6,772 bases of DNA from DASPTB01 sp035623615 (GCA_035623615.1 DASPTB010000214.1:1-6772); one strand, 5' to 3'; shown: positions 1 to 6,101, counted from the stretch's first letter. The notes: generated by a model from the sequence alone, not told the origin. Made by a program: numbers and translations.

Positions 1-1
1 G

Positions 2-877
2 TCGGAAGCGGCGGCGCCGGCCGCACCGGCGGCGGCCGCTCAGCCCGAAGCGCCCGCCACGCCCGACCGCCCGCCGGCGGCACACCTACCTCCGGGGACC
101 GCCATGCCGCCCGCCTCCCCACCTTCGCCGACGATCGCCGAGGCGGCGCCCGTGGCACCGGCCGAGGGCGAAGAGATCGTCCCGATGACGCGCATGCGAC
201 AGGTCATCGCCGAGCACATGGTGGCGTCTGTCCAGACCTCGGCGCGGGCGTGGACGCTCGTCGAGGTCAACATGGAGAACGTCGTTCGCCTGCGCGAGAA
301 GGCGAAGGAAACCTTCGCCGAACGCGAGGGCGTCCCGCTCACCTACATGCCGTTCGTCGCGAGCGCCGTCGACGACGCGCTCCTTGCGTTCCCGCACGTC
401 AACGCCGAGCTGCGGGGCGAGCAGCTGATCCTGCGCAAGCACGTCAACCTCGGAATCGCCGTCGCCCTCGAGGACGGCCTCATCGTTCCGGTCGTGACGG
501 GCGCCGATTCAATGAACATCGCCGGGCTCGCCCGCGCGATCAACGACGTGGCGACGCGAGCGCGCAACCGGCAGCTGAAGCCGGACGAGGTGCACGGCAG
601 CACGTTCACTATCACCAACCCGGGACCATTCGGCTCGATCATGAGCGTTCCGATCATCAACCAGCCGAACTCGGCCATCCTGGCCTTCGACACGATCGAG
701 AAACGGCCCGTCGTCGTGGGCGACGCGATCGCGATCCGCCACATGGTCTACCTGTCGATGTCCTGGGACCACCGCGTGATCGACGGGTCGACCGCGGCGC
801 AGTTCCTCGCGCGCGTCAGGGAGAACCTCGAGACGTGGGACTTCGCACCCGAGGTCGGCCTGCCGGCGGGAAGCTGA
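2..877 (+). CDS. 2-oxoacid dehydrogenase E2 acyltransferase, C-terminal part (5' truncated by window edge)
   Basis: This is the dihydrolipoamide acyltransferase core of a 2-oxoacid dehydrogenase complex, which moves the acyl group from the lipoyl arm to CoA in the cytoplasm. The frame is open from base 2, so the ATG at 104 is internal and the lipoyl and E1/E3-binding domains must lie upstream. Visible residues 1 to about 55 form an Ala/Pro-rich flexible linker. The catalytic domain runs from about residue 58 (EEIVPMTRMRQVIAEHM) to the end at 291. The active-site motif DHRVIDG is intact, with catalytic His257 and Asp261 of the visible part, and the family signature TITNPGPFGS is followed by PIINQPNSAIL. 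Acyl specificity cannot be read safely. The nearby E1 genes suggest a branched-chain or pyruvate-type complex, but this E2 could partner an E1 further upstream. lipB follows after 4 bases, implying co-transcription. Confidence 0.93.
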   Translation, partial: SEAAAPAAPAAAAQPEAPATPDRPPAAHLPPGTAMPPASPPSPTIAEAAPVAPAEGEEIVPMTRMRQVIAEHMVASVQTSARAWTLVEVNMENVVRLREKAKETFAEREGVPLTYMPFVASAVDDALLAFPHVNAELRGEQLILRKHVNLGIAVALEDGLIVPVVTGADSMNIAGLARAINDVATRARNRQLKPDEVHGSTFTITNPGPFGSIMSVPIINQPNSAILAFDTIEKRPVVVGDAIAIRHMVYLSMSWDHRVIDGSTAAQFLARVRENLETWDFAPEVGLPAGS

Positions 878-881
878 ACCA

Positions 882-1583
882 GTGCGTGCGGATGGCGCCT
901 CGGCCGCCCCGCCCGCCGCGCTCATCCGGCCCCGAGGGCCGGTACCGTACAAACAGGCCAACGAGGAGATGCACCTCCTCGCCGAGCGCAGGCTGGCCGG
1001 CGAGATCCCGGACACGTTGATCCTGCTGGAGCACCCGCCGGTCTACACGGCCGGGCGCCGCTGGAAGCCGGAGCACCTGCGCTGGGCGAAGGAACAGATG
1101 GAGGCCGCCGGCGCCGAACTTCACCTCGTCGACCGCGGCGGGAGCGTGACGTTCCACGGTCCCGGCCAGCTCGTCGGCTACCCGATCCTCGACCTCGGCC
1201 GCCGGCCCGACGTCCTTGCGTACGTCCGCGCGCTCGAGGACGTCGTCATCTCCGCGTGCGCCGACGTCGGCGTGGACGGCCTCGAACGCAACCCCGTGAA
1301 CAGCGGCGTGTGGGCAGGCGACCGGAAGGTGTGCGCGATCGGCGTTCGTGTGATGCGCATGCGCGTCACGCTGCACGGCTTCGCCCTGAACTGCACCACC
1401 GACCTCTCGTGGTACGACGCCATCGTCCCGTGCGGGCTCACCGACGAAGGGGTCACGTCGTTGTCCGAGCTCGCCCGGGGCGAGATCACCGTCGACGACA
1501 TGGCGCCGGTCGTGGCGGCGAGGTTCGCCGAGCGGTTCGCGCTCGACCTCCGGCCCGTCGAATCGGCGGCCGCGCTCGTGTGA
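882..1583 (+). CDS. lipB: Octanoyl-[acyl-carrier-protein]:protein N-octanoyltransferase LipB
   Basis: LipB moves octanoate from acyl carrier protein to the lipoyl-domain lysine of E2 and GcvH proteins, the first step of lipoate assembly before LipA inserts sulfur. The 233-residue product has the normal family length. Diagnostic motifs are LEHPPVYTAGRR (49-60), RGGSVTFHGPGQLVGYP (85-101), the lysine region DRKVCAIGVR with Lys149, HGFALN (165-170), and catalytic Cys184 in IVPCGL. Lys149 and Cys184 correspond to the Lys/Cys pair that forms and holds the acyl-thioester intermediate in characterised LipB enzymes. The GTG start at 882 lies 4 bases after the E2 stop, with a weak GGGA about ten bases upstream. 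The next in-frame Met (residue 30) would remove conserved N-terminal sequence. Placement after an E2 gene is functionally sensible because E2 is a LipB substrate. No lipA is in the window. Confidence 0.96.
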   Translation: MRADGASAAPPAALIRPRGPVPYKQANEEMHLLAERRLAGEIPDTLILLEHPPVYTAGRRWKPEHLRWAKEQMEAAGAELHLVDRGGSVTFHGPGQLVGYPILDLGRRPDVLAYVRALEDVVISACADVGVDGLERNPVNSGVWAGDRKVCAIGVRVMRMRVTLHGFALNCTTDLSWYDAIVPCGLTDEGVTSLSELARGEITVDDMAPVVAARFAERFALDLRPVESAAALV

Positions 1584-1987
1584 GCGAGCCCCCGCTGCCA
1601 TTCCTCTCGCTCGACTTCCTGTACACGCCGAGCTCGGACGTCGCGGGAGACCGCACCTACCTCGTGGACGTCATGGGTGGCCGGTCCGTTTTCGCGGTCG
1701 AGGGGATGGGGGCGCGCGTCGCGGCGGTGGCGTTGACCGAAGGGCCGCCGCTCGTCCTGCTGACCGACCACGTCGATGGCGACCGGCCGATCATGGTGTA
1801 CCGGGTGGCCGAGTTCGATACGGCGCTCTCCGAGCTCGAGTCGCGGGGATGGGAGCCGGAAGGAAGCTTCGAGATCCCGCACGGCCCCTGCTGCTCGTTC
1901 ACCACCCCGGGTGGGCACCGGATCGCGGTGTACGAGCTCACACGTCCCGAGGCGGCGCGGCACTTCATCGGACGCTTCGACTTCTGA
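1580..1987 (+). CDS. VOC (vicinal oxygen chelate) / glyoxalase-fold protein
   Basis: This 135-residue protein has the layout of a single VOC module of two beta-alpha-beta-beta-beta halves. The first half carries YLVDVMGGRSVFAVEGMG (27-44), the counterpart of the common FYxxVLGG segment. The second half carries VYRVAEFDTALSELESRG (73-90), then PHGPCCSFTTPGGHRIAVYEL (100-120), the counterpart of the usual DPDGN..EL ending. Glu119 matches the usual C-terminal metal ligand. The first-strand position that is often His reads LDFLYTPSS here, so metal binding is uncertain. The family includes glyoxalases, dioxygenases and drug-binding proteins; the substrate is not predictable. The GTG start overlaps the lipB stop as GTGA, with no separate Shine-Dalgarno sequence, so translation is probably coupled to lipB. 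It is the last gene of the E2-lipB unit and converges on the thioredoxin gene 46 bases away. Confidence 0.85.
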   Translation: MSEPPLPFLSLDFLYTPSSDVAGDRTYLVDVMGGRSVFAVEGMGARVAAVALTEGPPLVLLTDHVDGDRPIMVYRVAEFDTALSELESRGWEPEGSFEIPHGPCCSFTTPGGHRIAVYELTRPEAARHFIGRFDF

Positions 1988-2033
1988 ACAGGCGGGCGGC
2001 GTCGACGACATGGCCCCGGCCGAGTGCGTCGGC

Positions 2034-2843
2034 TTAGAAGAGCGCGCTCGCGAGCTTCGGCCGGTACTCGAGCACCAGGGGGTCACTGTCGCCGAGAACG
2101 GCGAAGAGCTTCAGCATTCCTTCTCGTGCGCGGTCGACGTCGTCGTCTCCGGTCTTCACGCGCTGCAGGAAGCCCGCGAGGGCGTCCGCGTATCGGCCCT
2201 CGGCCGCGGCGCGCTCCGCCTCGGTCAACGGGTCTCGCGCACCGTCGCCCGCCTCCGCCGCCCACGCCGACACATCCAGCGCGGCGAGGGTTCTTTCCGC
2301 TTCGGGATCGGGCCGGAGCGGCTCGAGCAGTCGGCGGGCCTCCTCCGTGTCGCCTCGCGTGGCCGCGATCTGGGCCAGTCCGAGCGACGCCCCGGCGTGG
2401 CCCGCGTCCTCGGAGAGCGCCCGCCGAAAGAGTCCCTCGGCGTCGTCGGGCCTCCCCTCGGCCATCGAGTCGAATCCTTGGGCCGCAAGCTGATCGGCGG
2501 CCGACGGGACAAGCGTGTCGAGGAACTGCCGGATCGCCGCCTCGGGGATCGCCCCCACGAACTCGTTGGCGATCCTCCCGTCGACGAACGCTTTGACGGC
2601 CGGGATGCTCTGGATCCCGAAGACCATCGAGGCCTGGGGGTTCGCGTCCACATCCAGCTTCGCCAGCACGAAGGCGCCATCGTGCTCGTCCGCGAGCCGC
2701 TCGAGGACGGGTCCGATCATCCTGCACGGAGCGCACCACTCGGCCCAGAAGTCGACGACAACGGGGCGCCGCTTCGACTCCTCGATCACCACGTCCATGA
2801 AGTTCTCGTCGGTGACCTCGACGACGTTCGGGCTCTCGCTCAC
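2034..2843 (-). CDS. Thioredoxin-TPR protein, YbbN/CnoX type
   Basis: This 269-residue cytoplasmic protein joins a thioredoxin domain (about 5-112) to a tetratricopeptide-like helical region (about 114-235). It ends with the YbbN-family signature REGMLKLFAVLG followed by SDPLVLEYRPKLASALF. The thioredoxin active site WCAPC is intact (Cys37 and Cys40), as is the cis-proline loop SIPAV (Pro81). In E. coli, YbbN/CnoX is a chaperone-redoxin that protects clients from oxidative damage and hands them to chaperonins; the E. coli protein has a SxxC site, whereas a full CxxC suggests real oxidoreductase activity here. That role is inferred from the family. The frame stays open far upstream, but similarity begins at VSESPNVVEVTDENF. 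The GTG at 2843 has a TACCCT -10 box exactly 7 bases upstream, suggesting leaderless translation. It lies 38 bases downstream of plsC and could also be read from the plsC transcript. Confidence 0.93.
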   Translation of the reverse strand: MSESPNVVEVTDENFMDVVIEESKRRPVVVDFWAEWCAPCRMIGPVLERLADEHDGAFVLAKLDVDANPQASMVFGIQSIPAVKAFVDGRIANEFVGAIPEAAIRQFLDTLVPSAADQLAAQGFDSMAEGRPDDAEGLFRRALSEDAGHAGASLGLAQIAATRGDTEEARRLLEPLRPDPEAERTLAALDVSAWAAEAGDGARDPLTEAERAAAEGRYADALAGFLQRVKTGDDDVDRAREGMLKLFAVLGDSDPLVLEYRPKLASALF

Positions 2844-2845
2844 GG

Positions 2846-2861
2846 TCCCCAGGGTAGGGGA
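2846..2861 (-). promoter_or_regulatory. Putative leaderless promoter of the thioredoxin-TPR gene with dyad around the -10 box
   Basis: On the minus strand the hexamer TACCCT (2856 to 2851) fits the TAnnnT -10 pattern and is followed by GGGGACC and then the GTG start at 2843. With 7 bases between box and start, transcription would begin at or next to the start codon. The hexamer is also the exact loop of a TCCCC-N6-GGGGA inverted repeat. No convincing -35 was seen; that region falls in the 3' end of plsC. The GGGGA lies only 2 bases from GTG, too close for a good Shine-Dalgarno site. Confidence 0.45.
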
Positions 2862-2881
2862 ATCGCTTCCGAACGACGACC

Positions 2882-3622
2882 TCACGACGGCCGAGCCGTC
2901 AGGACCTCGACGGCCGACCGGATCGCCGCGGTCAGCTCCTCGACGCGCCGCCGCCCGGGCCCTCGCCCGTCCGTCGCTGGGGGAACGATCGGCGCGCCGA
3001 ACGAGATCCGAACGCGCCGGCGGCGCATCCACCTGACCGCTCCGGCACCGCGGGGGGCCTCGGTGCCGGCGATGCCGCAGGGGACCACGGGAACCCCGGT
3101 GCGCAGCGCGAGCCACGCCGCGCCGGGAAGGAAGGCCCCCATCGGCAGGCCGAGGCTTCGTGTCCCCTCCGGGAAGAGCCCGAGGACCCCGCCTCCCCGG
3201 AGGACGGCGGCCCCGAAGCCGAGCGCCCCCGTGTCGCGTCCCGCGTGCGGGTCGACCGGATAGCCGCCCATCGCGTTGAAGAACGCGGCGCGCACGGGGT
3301 CGCTGAAGAGATTGCGGTGGGCCATGAAGGCGATCGCGCGCGGGCAGGCCACAACGACGAGTGGAACGTCCAACATCGACGGGTGGTTGGCCGCGATGAT
3401 CACCGGCCCGGTCCGAGGAATATGTTGCACCCCCTCGACGCGCAGTCGGCAGAACCAACGGAAGGCCCAGGCGGTCGAGATCTTGCCGATCTGCTGGAGC
3501 CACCCAAGGCGGGAGGGGACGCGCGTCGAGGACACCGTCGACGCGCCGTCGGCGGCCCTTCGGCGCGAAGGTCCCGGGCGAGCGGACAGGCCTGCGGGCG
3601 GCGCCTCCTCGGGCCCGGACAT
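2882..3622 (-). CDS. plsC: 1-acyl-sn-glycerol-3-phosphate acyltransferase (PlsC/LPLAT family)
   Basis: This enzyme acylates lysophosphatidic acid at position 2 to make phosphatidic acid, the precursor of membrane phospholipids, at the cytoplasmic membrane face. The 246-residue product has the LPLAT motifs in order: NHPSMLD (79-85) with the HX4D pair His80/Asp85, the FNAMGGYPVD region (115-124), FPEGTRS (150-156) with glycerophosphate-binding Glu152-Gly-Thr-Arg, and VPVVPCGIAGT (177-187). Residues 1 to about 40 are Pro/Arg/Ala-rich and disordered-looking. The ATG at 3622 was chosen because TACAGT lies 7 bases upstream and no similarity precedes it. The antisense reading through E1 alpha in this frame has no family features and is chance openness. 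It is divergent from E1 alpha (87 bases apart) and followed by the thioredoxin-TPR gene. Related acyltransferases share these motifs, so the exact acceptor is inferred. Confidence 0.93.
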   Translation of the reverse strand: MSGPEEAPPAGLSARPGPSRRRAADGASTVSSTRVPSRLGWLQQIGKISTAWAFRWFCRLRVEGVQHIPRTGPVIIAANHPSMLDVPLVVVACPRAIAFMAHRNLFSDPVRAAFFNAMGGYPVDPHAGRDTGALGFGAAVLRGGGVLGLFPEGTRSLGLPMGAFLPGAAWLALRTGVPVVPCGIAGTEAPRGAGAVRWMRRRRVRISFGAPIVPPATDGRGPGRRRVEELTAAIRSAVEVLTARPS

Positions 3623-3629
3623 GCGCTCC

Positions 3630-3635
3630 ACTGTA
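3630..3635 (-). promoter_or_regulatory. Putative -10 box of plsC (leaderless)
   Basis: TACAGT on the minus strand is followed by GGAGCGC and then the plsC ATG at 3622, so the predicted transcript starts at or within a base or two of the start codon. GGAG could act as a Shine-Dalgarno element, but its 3-base spacing is short. No clear -35 hexamer is seen at the expected distance. Its upstream region is shared with the oppositely facing E1 alpha promoter. Confidence 0.5.
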
Positions 3636-3659
3636 ACGGTGCAGCCCGCGGGGGCCGGG

Positions 3660-3665
3660 TACAAT
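3660..3665 (+). promoter_or_regulatory. Putative -10 box of the E1 alpha-OsmC-bPH2 unit
   Basis: TACAAT is a near-consensus -10 hexamer standing out in otherwise GC-rich DNA. A start about 7 bases downstream (near 3672) would give a leader of about 37 bases before the TTG at 3710, containing a small hairpin and a strong ribosome binding site. No good -35 match is visible; the expected position (near 3637-3642) falls just beside the plsC -10 box. Confidence 0.55.
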
Positions 3666-3677
3666 CGCCCAGTCATC

Positions 3678-3695
3678 CGGCGGCTGCGACCGCCG
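3678..3695 (+). promoter_or_regulatory. Small GC hairpin in the E1 alpha leader
   Basis: CGGCGG (3678-3683), a 6-base loop, then CCGCCG (3690-3695) can form a 6-base-pair all-GC stem. It ends 3 bases before the GAGGAGGG ribosome binding site, so it could influence ribosome access. No T-run follows, so it is not a terminator. Such short GC stems also arise by chance at this composition. Confidence 0.25.
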
Positions 3696-3697
3696 CC

Positions 3698-3705
3698 GAG
3701 GAGGG
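3698..3705 (+). promoter_or_regulatory. Ribosome binding site that fixes the TTG start of E1 alpha
   Basis: GAGGAGGG contains the core AGGAGG (3699-3704), leaving 5 bases before TTG at 3710. Downstream of the predicted transcription start this is the first in-frame start-type codon; the next, ATG at 3782, would delete conserved N-terminal helix sequence. The strong site therefore decides the otherwise unusual TTG start. Confidence 0.75.
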
Positions 3706-3709
3706 CCGT

Positions 3710-4735
3710 TTGGGCACGAGGGTTCAGCGGGAAGCCGCCCGCCACAGGGCGCTCGGCCTCACCGACCAGGACGTCCGGGCGATGTACCGGTTCATGGTCA
3801 CGGCCCGCCAATGCGACGAAGCCCAGTTCCGACTGAATCGGCAGGGAAAGGCGCCCTTCGTCGTCCCCGTCAGCGGGCACGAGGGATGCCAGGTGGGATC
3901 CGGGTGGGCCTTCGACCGGACGAAGGACATCCTCGTCCCGTACTACCGCGACATGGCCCTGTGCCTGGTCGCGGGCGTCACACCGAAGGACATCTTCCTG
4001 GGGGTCTTCGGCAAGCGCGACGACCCCGCCTCGGGGGGCCGGCAGATGCCGGTGCACTGGAGCTCGCGGAGCCTGCGGATCATCACGCACTCGTCTCCCA
4101 TCGCGACGCAGATCCCGCATGCCGTCGGCGCCGCCTACGCGTCTCGCTACCGCGGCGAAGACGCCGTCACGGGGTGCTGGTTCGGCGAGGGCGCCACCAG
4201 CGAGGGCGACTGGCACGAGGCGATGAACTTCGCGGGGGTCCACCGGCTGCCGGTGGTGTTCTGCTGCGAGAACAACCAGTACGCGATCAGCGTCCACGTC
4301 TCCAAGCAGATGGCGGTCAAGGACGTTGCGATGCGAGCCCAGGGATACGGTTTCCCCGGGCTCGTCGCGGACGGGAACGACGTGCTCTCCTGCTACGAGG
4401 CGTCGAAGGCGGCCGTCGATCGGGCGCGCCGGGGCGAGGGCCCGACGCTTGTCGAGTTCAAGACGTACCGGTTTCGTCCGCACACGTCGGACGACGACGA
4501 CCGCACCTACCGTTCGCGCGAGGAGGTCGAGCACGCGAAGGCCAACGACCCCGTCCCACGTTTCGCGTCGTACATGAAGGAGGCCGGCCTGCTGAACGAC
4601 GAGGGGATCGAGCGCATCGAGGGCGAGGTCAAGACCGAGATCGCGCGCGCGGTCGACGAGGCGTGGAACGCGCCCGACCCCGAGCCCGAGAGCGCGCTGC
4701 GCGGCGTGTACGCCGAGCAACCGGAGAGCGACTGA
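3710..4735 (+). CDS. 2-oxoacid dehydrogenase E1 component, alpha subunit (branched-chain type)
   Basis: E1 alpha pairs with E1 beta in a thiamine-diphosphate heterotetramer that decarboxylates a 2-oxoacid and reductively acylates the lipoyl arm of E2. From the TTG start the product is 341 residues, normal for bacterial E1 alpha. The cofactor and Mg motif runs from GEGATSEGD (159-167) to NN (188-189) in CENNQYAIS; Glu160 replaces the Asp of the usual GDG, as in branched-chain oxoacid dehydrogenases. Other family blocks are VPVSGHEG (52-59), PYYRDMAL (77-84), DDPASGGRQMPVHW (104-117), SSPIATQIPHAVG (128-140), and the active-site loop FRPHTSDDDDRTYRSREEV (255-273). The combination resembles BkdA/BkdAA more than pyruvate E1 alpha, but substrate is not proven. 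It heads an apparent unit with OsmC 9 bases downstream. Its expected partner E1 beta begins only at 6672, which is unusual. Confidence 0.93.
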   Translation: MGTRVQREAARHRALGLTDQDVRAMYRFMVTARQCDEAQFRLNRQGKAPFVVPVSGHEGCQVGSGWAFDRTKDILVPYYRDMALCLVAGVTPKDIFLGVFGKRDDPASGGRQMPVHWSSRSLRIITHSSPIATQIPHAVGAAYASRYRGEDAVTGCWFGEGATSEGDWHEAMNFAGVHRLPVVFCCENNQYAISVHVSKQMAVKDVAMRAQGYGFPGLVADGNDVLSCYEASKAAVDRARRGEGPTLVEFKTYRFRPHTSDDDDRTYRSREEVEHAKANDPVPRFASYMKEAGLLNDEGIERIEGEVKTEIARAVDEAWNAPDPEPESALRGVYAEQPESD

Positions 4736-4744
4736 GCCCGGCCG

Positions 4745-5275
4745 ATGGCGCAGACGACGGATCTTCGCGCGCGACAGCAGGAACTTCGGGAGCGCTACAC
4801 GCGCGATCCCGACTCAGCCAAGGTCGTGCTCACGGTGCGGAGCGCCGACAGCGACCTCGCCGACCCCCTCCACTGCACGACCACGCCCGGACTGGACGTC
4901 ATGTGGCGGTCGGGCGCCCACGCCGCCGTCGGCGGCGTGGGCGACTCCCCCTGCTCGGGCGACGTGCTCCTCGGCGCCCTGGCCGCGTGCCAGGAGATCA
5001 CGCTGCGGATGGTGGCCGCCAACATGGGCATCCGCATCCGGTCGCTAACCGTGACGGTGGAGGCCGACTGGGACCCGCGCGGCACGCTCGCCATGCGTGA
5101 CTTCCCCATCGGACTGACCGCGGTCCGGTGCCACACTCAGGTCACCGTGGAGGACGACGGGAAGGGCGACCGGAGCGAGCGACTGCTCCGCAGCGCCGAG
5201 AAGTACTGCGTGGTCCTCAACACACTTCGCGACGGCGTCCCCGTCGACGCATCGTTCGAGATGACGACCCCCTGA
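4745..5275 (+). CDS. OsmC-family protein (thiol peroxidase-like)
   Basis: This 176-residue protein belongs to the OsmC/Ohr superfamily, whose studied members reduce organic hydroperoxides with a pair of cysteines in a dimer. The first cysteine is Cys82 on the central helix in LLGALAACQEITLRMVA, and the second is Cys155 in SAEKYCVVLNTLRDGVPV. Both are in the usual places, and their 73-residue spacing resembles that of OsmC proteins. Residues 1 to about 28 form a charged helical extension before the domain. Peroxidase activity is a family inference; many OsmC relatives, like this one, have no assigned substrate. The ATG at 4745 lies 9 bases after the E1 alpha stop and has no strong Shine-Dalgarno sequence, so it probably relies on upstream translation. 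The stop overlaps the next start by one base (TGATG). Confidence 0.88.
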   Translation: MAQTTDLRARQQELRERYTRDPDSAKVVLTVRSADSDLADPLHCTTTPGLDVMWRSGAHAAVGGVGDSPCSGDVLLGALAACQEITLRMVAANMGIRIRSLTVTVEADWDPRGTLAMRDFPIGLTAVRCHTQVTVEDDGKGDRSERLLRSAEKYCVVLNTLRDGVPVDASFEMTTP

Positions 5276-5976
5276 TGGCATTCCCCCAGAAGCTGCTGGC
5301 TCCCGGCGAGAAGGTCGTCCTCGACCTCCGTCCGCATTGGGTGTCGTTGGTGGTCTCGGCGCTCCTCGGCGTGCTCGCCGTCGTTGTCTACGTCGTCATC
5401 CTGATGTGGATCAAGCCCTCGTGGCCGTCGTGGACGCGATGGACGATCTTCATCCTCGCGACCGGAGTGCTGATCTTCACGATCGGGCGCAAGCTGGTCG
5501 ATTGGGTCTCGACGCACTTCGTGCTGACTACCGAACGTGTCATCCACCGTCAGGGCTGGCTCGCGCGGCAATCGATGGAGGTCCCGCTCGACCGGATCAG
5601 CGACGTGAAATTCGGGCAGAGCATCTTCGAGCGGCTCGTGGGAGCCGGCAACCTGACGATCGAGTCGGCCGCCGAGTTCGGCGAGCAGCGGTTCGACTAC
5701 ATCCGCGGGCCCGAGGAGGTTCAACGCCAGATCTACCAGCAGTCGCGCGACGCGAGAGCCCGCTCGTCGGGCCCGGCGGACGCGACGGGCGCCGGTGGCG
5801 GTCCTGTCGTTGCTCGCCCCGGCCCGGCCGGAGATCTTCCCACGCTGACGCCGTCGCAGCCCTCCACGGGAATGATCGCGGACGAACTGAACAAGCTCGA
5901 CGAGCTCCGGACGCGAGGGGTCCTCTCCGAGGAGGAGTTCCAGCGGCAGAAGGCCCGCCTCTTGGGTCAGAGCTGA
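5275..5976 (+). CDS. Two-helix membrane protein with bacterial PH-like domain (bPH2/YdbS type) and C-terminal SHOCT domain
   Basis: The 233-residue product has three parts. Two membrane helices lie at about 24-46 (VSLVVSALLGVLAVVVYVV) and 55-75 (WTIFILATGVLIFTIG). A bacterial PH-like domain spans about 78-152, with the family pattern THFVLTTERVIHRQGWLARQ (80-99), VPLDRISDVKFGQSIFERL (103-121) and GNLTIESA (125-132). A Gly/Pro/Ala-rich linker (about 160-198) leads to a SHOCT motif at 201-231, IADELNKLDELRTRGVLS then EEEFQRQKARLL. The PH-like part is likely cytoplasmic. SHOCT is a short helical segment often found at protein ends and thought to mediate oligomerisation. No enzymatic residues are seen and the role is unknown. 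The ATG overlaps the OsmC stop by one base, indicating translational coupling. No T-rich terminator follows it. Confidence 0.88.
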   Translation: MAFPQKLLAPGEKVVLDLRPHWVSLVVSALLGVLAVVVYVVILMWIKPSWPSWTRWTIFILATGVLIFTIGRKLVDWVSTHFVLTTERVIHRQGWLARQSMEVPLDRISDVKFGQSIFERLVGAGNLTIESAAEFGEQRFDYIRGPEEVQRQIYQQSRDARARSSGPADATGAGGGPVVARPGPAGDLPTLTPSQPSTGMIADELNKLDELRTRGVLSEEEFQRQKARLLGQS

Positions 5977-6059
5977 CCCCGGACCGAGATTCCCCGAGAC
6001 GTGACGGACGACACGATCGTTCGGTGGCGCTCGTCACCGACTCCCTGCGGCCGCCGCCG

Positions 6060-6065
6060 TAGCCT
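6060..6065 (+). promoter_or_regulatory. Putative -10 box of the tandem-repeat protein gene, within the 5977-6106 gap
   Basis: TAGCCT fits TAnnnT; a start near 6073 would give a leader of about 34 bases. No convincing -35 is seen. The rest of the 130-base gap after the bPH2 gene holds a GTGACG/CGTCAC inverted repeat (6001-6006 and 6032-6037) enclosing the palindrome ACGATCGT (6013-6020). There is no T-run, so no clear terminator, and read-through from the E1 alpha unit is possible. Confidence 0.4.
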
Positions 6066-6094
6066 GCCGCCACCAGAGACACAGGAACGGTCGG

Positions 6095-6101
6095 AAGGAG
6101 G
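6095..6101 (+). promoter_or_regulatory. Strong ribosome binding site of the tandem-repeat protein gene
   Basis: AAGGAGG lies 5 bases before the ATG at 6107, a near-perfect anti-Shine-Dalgarno match. It supports this small gene as real and fixes its start. Confidence 0.8.

Noticed and set aside
104..106. ATG as start of the E2 gene
   Set aside because: The frame is open to the window edge and encodes a typical Ala/Pro E2 linker upstream, so this methionine is internal.
816..1601. Minus-strand open frame opposite lipB
   Set aside because: The translation is low-complexity Arg/Asp/Val-rich sequence without motifs, while the plus strand encodes an intact LipB.
1988..2033. Bidirectional terminator between the converging VOC and thioredoxin genes
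   Set aside because: Only a short GGCC-CC-GGCC symmetry is present, with no T-run on either strand.
1776..3263. Long plus-strand open frame across the thioredoxin and plsC genes
   Set aside because: It is antisense to two clearly conserved genes, Arg/Pro-rich, and has no recognisable domain.
2034..3503. Possible fusion of an acyltransferase-region sequence with thioredoxin in one minus-strand frame
   Set aside because: The frame upstream of 2843 is open by chance and out of frame with plsC. Conserved thioredoxin sequence begins at the GTG at 2843, and plsC is intact in its own frame with a stop at 2882.
2882..4720. Very long minus-strand open frame running through E1 alpha and plsC
   Set aside because: Only the plsC part shows family motifs. 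The part antisense to E1 alpha is a composition effect of GC-rich codons, and plsC has its own -10 box and ATG at 3622.
3811..5100. Plus-strand open frame overlapping E1 alpha and OsmC
   Set aside because: Arg-rich out-of-frame shadow; both real genes in the other frames carry full catalytic motifs.
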